A DNA stretch of 14,380 nt from contig JBHEKP010000079.1 in assembly GCA_041859375.1 (NCBI GenBank), positions 1 to 14,380 of the forward strand, given 5' to 3'. This stretch comes from JBHEKP01 sp041859375. GTDB taxonomy: Bacteria > Hydrogenedentota > Hydrogenedentia > Hydrogenedentales > CAITNO01. Positions 13,487 to 14,380 of the stretch are shown one piece after another. The translations under genes were made by a program, and so were the position numbers. Below the pieces are notes generated by a model. It saw only the letters and a list, made by a program, of their open reading frames with translations, was not told the origin of the DNA and made no database searches. Every line of letters begins with the position of its first letter. The first letter of the stretch is position 1.

Positions 13487-14380
13487 TTACTTGTCCCGCT
13501 TGCGCAGCGCGGAGGCGCCGCCCAGGGCGGTGATGAGGGCCAGGGCCGCAAGGCCAAGGCCGCCCGCGAGGGGCACGCCCACGTCGTAGGTGATGGAGGC
13601 GGAGCTGGAGACGCTGTCGCCGCCGTCATCCTCGGCCGTCACCTGGTAGGTGCCCGCCATATCCGGCAGGAAGCCGGTGATGGTCAGGGTGCTGGTGCCG
13701 GTGCCGCTCAGGCCCGCGCCGTCGGACAGGGCCACGAAGGCCTTGGAGCCGTCGTCCTTGGCCCACTGGTAGGTGATGGTGCCAAGACCGCCGGAGGCCG
13801 CGAAAGCCCAGTCGTAGTTCGCGCCCTCAAGGAGCGAGATGTCCGTGAGGCCGGTGCCAACCGCAAGGTGGGAGTCGATTTCAACGCTGGCGGCGGCCGA
13901 GCTGGTCGCGCCGGTGTCGTCATTGACGCTCACGTAGAAGGTGTAGGCGCCGTTCGCGTAGACCGTCGGGTCAACCGACAGGGTCAGCGTGTTGCCGGTG
14001 ACCGCCGTCGGCGTGCCGATGGCGACGGCCGCGCCGCCGTTCAGCGTGTAGAACCACTGGTAGGTGGACACGTTGATTCCGTCGGCGAAGACCGCCGTCA
14101 GGTCAAGCGGGGCGGACGCCGGGGCGTTGCTGTACAGCGCGCCGCCGACCGGGTTCGTGGTGAAGTTCACCAGGTTGCCGACCACCACGTCGCGGGTGAC
14201 GCTGACAGGGGCGTTCACGCCGTCGCTGACGGTGTAGGTCAGCGTGTAGGTGCCGGCGGTGGCCATGTCAACGGAGCCCGTCACAACCACCGAGGAGGTC
14301 AGATCGCCGCGGCAGGAGTCGCTGGCGGTGTAACCCGGGTCGGTGTAGGTCGTGTTGATCTGCACGCCGTAGGGGTTGGC
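13487..14380 (-). CDS. Surface protein with Ig-like/DUF5011 domains and C-terminal membrane anchor (5' part outside window)
   Basis: The last 297 residues are visible, and the reading frame stays open to the window edge. Visible residues 1-74 form an Ig-like domain of the DUF5011 type: YTDPGYTASDSCRGDLTSSV, then GTYTLTYTVSDG and a closing VTRDVVV. Two further beta-sandwich Ig-like regions follow (about 75-173 and 174-265), each with Y-Q-W and a late Y-x-V strand. The end is a tripartite anchor: VPLAGG (269-274), a hydrophobic Ala/Leu helix to about 291 and the basic RKRDK. This recalls the PEP-CTERM and IPTL-CTERM class of sorting signals handled by exosortase-like enzymes, but with a different motif. 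Composition is Ala/Gly/Ser/Thr/Val-rich with few charges, as in secreted proteins. It probably acts at the cell surface as an adhesin or stalk. The catalytic or binding part, if any, lies outside. Confidence 0.8.
   Translation of the reverse strand, partial: ANPYGVQINTTYTDPGYTASDSCRGDLTSSVVVTGSVDMATAGTYTLTYTVSDGVNAPVSVTRDVVVGNLVNFTTNPVGGALYSNAPASAPLDLTAVFADGINVSTYQWFYTLNGGAAVAIGTPTAVTGNTLTLSVDPTVYANGAYTFYVSVNDDTGATSSAAASVEIDSHLAVGTGLTDISLLEGANYDWAFAASGGLGTITYQWAKDDGSKAFVALSDGAGLSGTGTSTLTITGFLPDMAGTYQVTAEDDGGDSVSSSASITYDVGVPLAGGLGLAALALITALGGASALRKRDK

Overview
The window is a high-GC, gene-dense stretch of a bacterial chromosome: about a dozen and a half genes in short operons on both strands. 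Several things suggest an uncultured Gram-negative lineage of the Planctomycetes/Lentisphaerae/Hydrogenedentota type. YidC has the long periplasmic domain typical of Gram-negatives. There is a large secreted Ig-like protein with a Pro-containing C-terminal anchor ending in basic residues, a PEGA plus formylglycine-enzyme-like membrane protein, and ThuA and GH4 sugar genes. The lineage guess is from memory of such gene content and is weak.

Left part (+ strand, 1-2825): the tail of a WYL-type regulator is followed by a GH4 alpha-glucosidase/alpha-galactosidase. Next come a phospholipid-methyltransferase-like SAM enzyme and a ThuA-domain protein, closed by a strong intrinsic terminator at 2852-2877. 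Four bases later a near-consensus sigma-70 promoter (2881-2908) drives a monocistronic His-rich/TM/PEGA x3/FGE-like protein (2990-4411).

Centre (- strand, 9979 down to 4452): this is the classical operon rpmH-rnpA-yidD-yidC-jag-mnmE. It covers ribosomal protein L34, the RNase P protein, two membrane-insertion factors, a KH/R3H RNA-binding protein with unusually large disordered regions, and the tRNA-modifying GTPase. The 44-codon rpmH (GTG start) and the 78-codon yidD (GTG start, overlapping rnpA) are both real. dnaA and mnmG, frequent neighbours, are not in the window, and I saw no DnaA-box cluster. A candidate promoter for the operon lies at 10128-10156.

Right part: surE runs rightward from 10277, divergent from rpmH. 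It converges on a two-gene minus-strand unit, a NodU/CmcH-type O-carbamoyltransferase followed by an SxtJ-family membrane protein, with its own good promoter (13340-13368). Upstream of these, the window edge holds the 3' end of a minus-strand surface protein with Ig-like/DUF5011 domains and a C-terminal membrane anchor. Two perfect hairpins follow its stop codon.

I found no CRISPR array, IS element, tRNA, rRNA or prophage. The most noteworthy items are a nine-G run where rnpA meets yidD, the loss of catalytic cysteines in the PEGA-FGE protein, the RGG/Q-rich Jag protein, the VPLAGG-type C-terminal anchor, and the carbamoyltransferase-SxtJ pair. No convincing wholly new system is visible.
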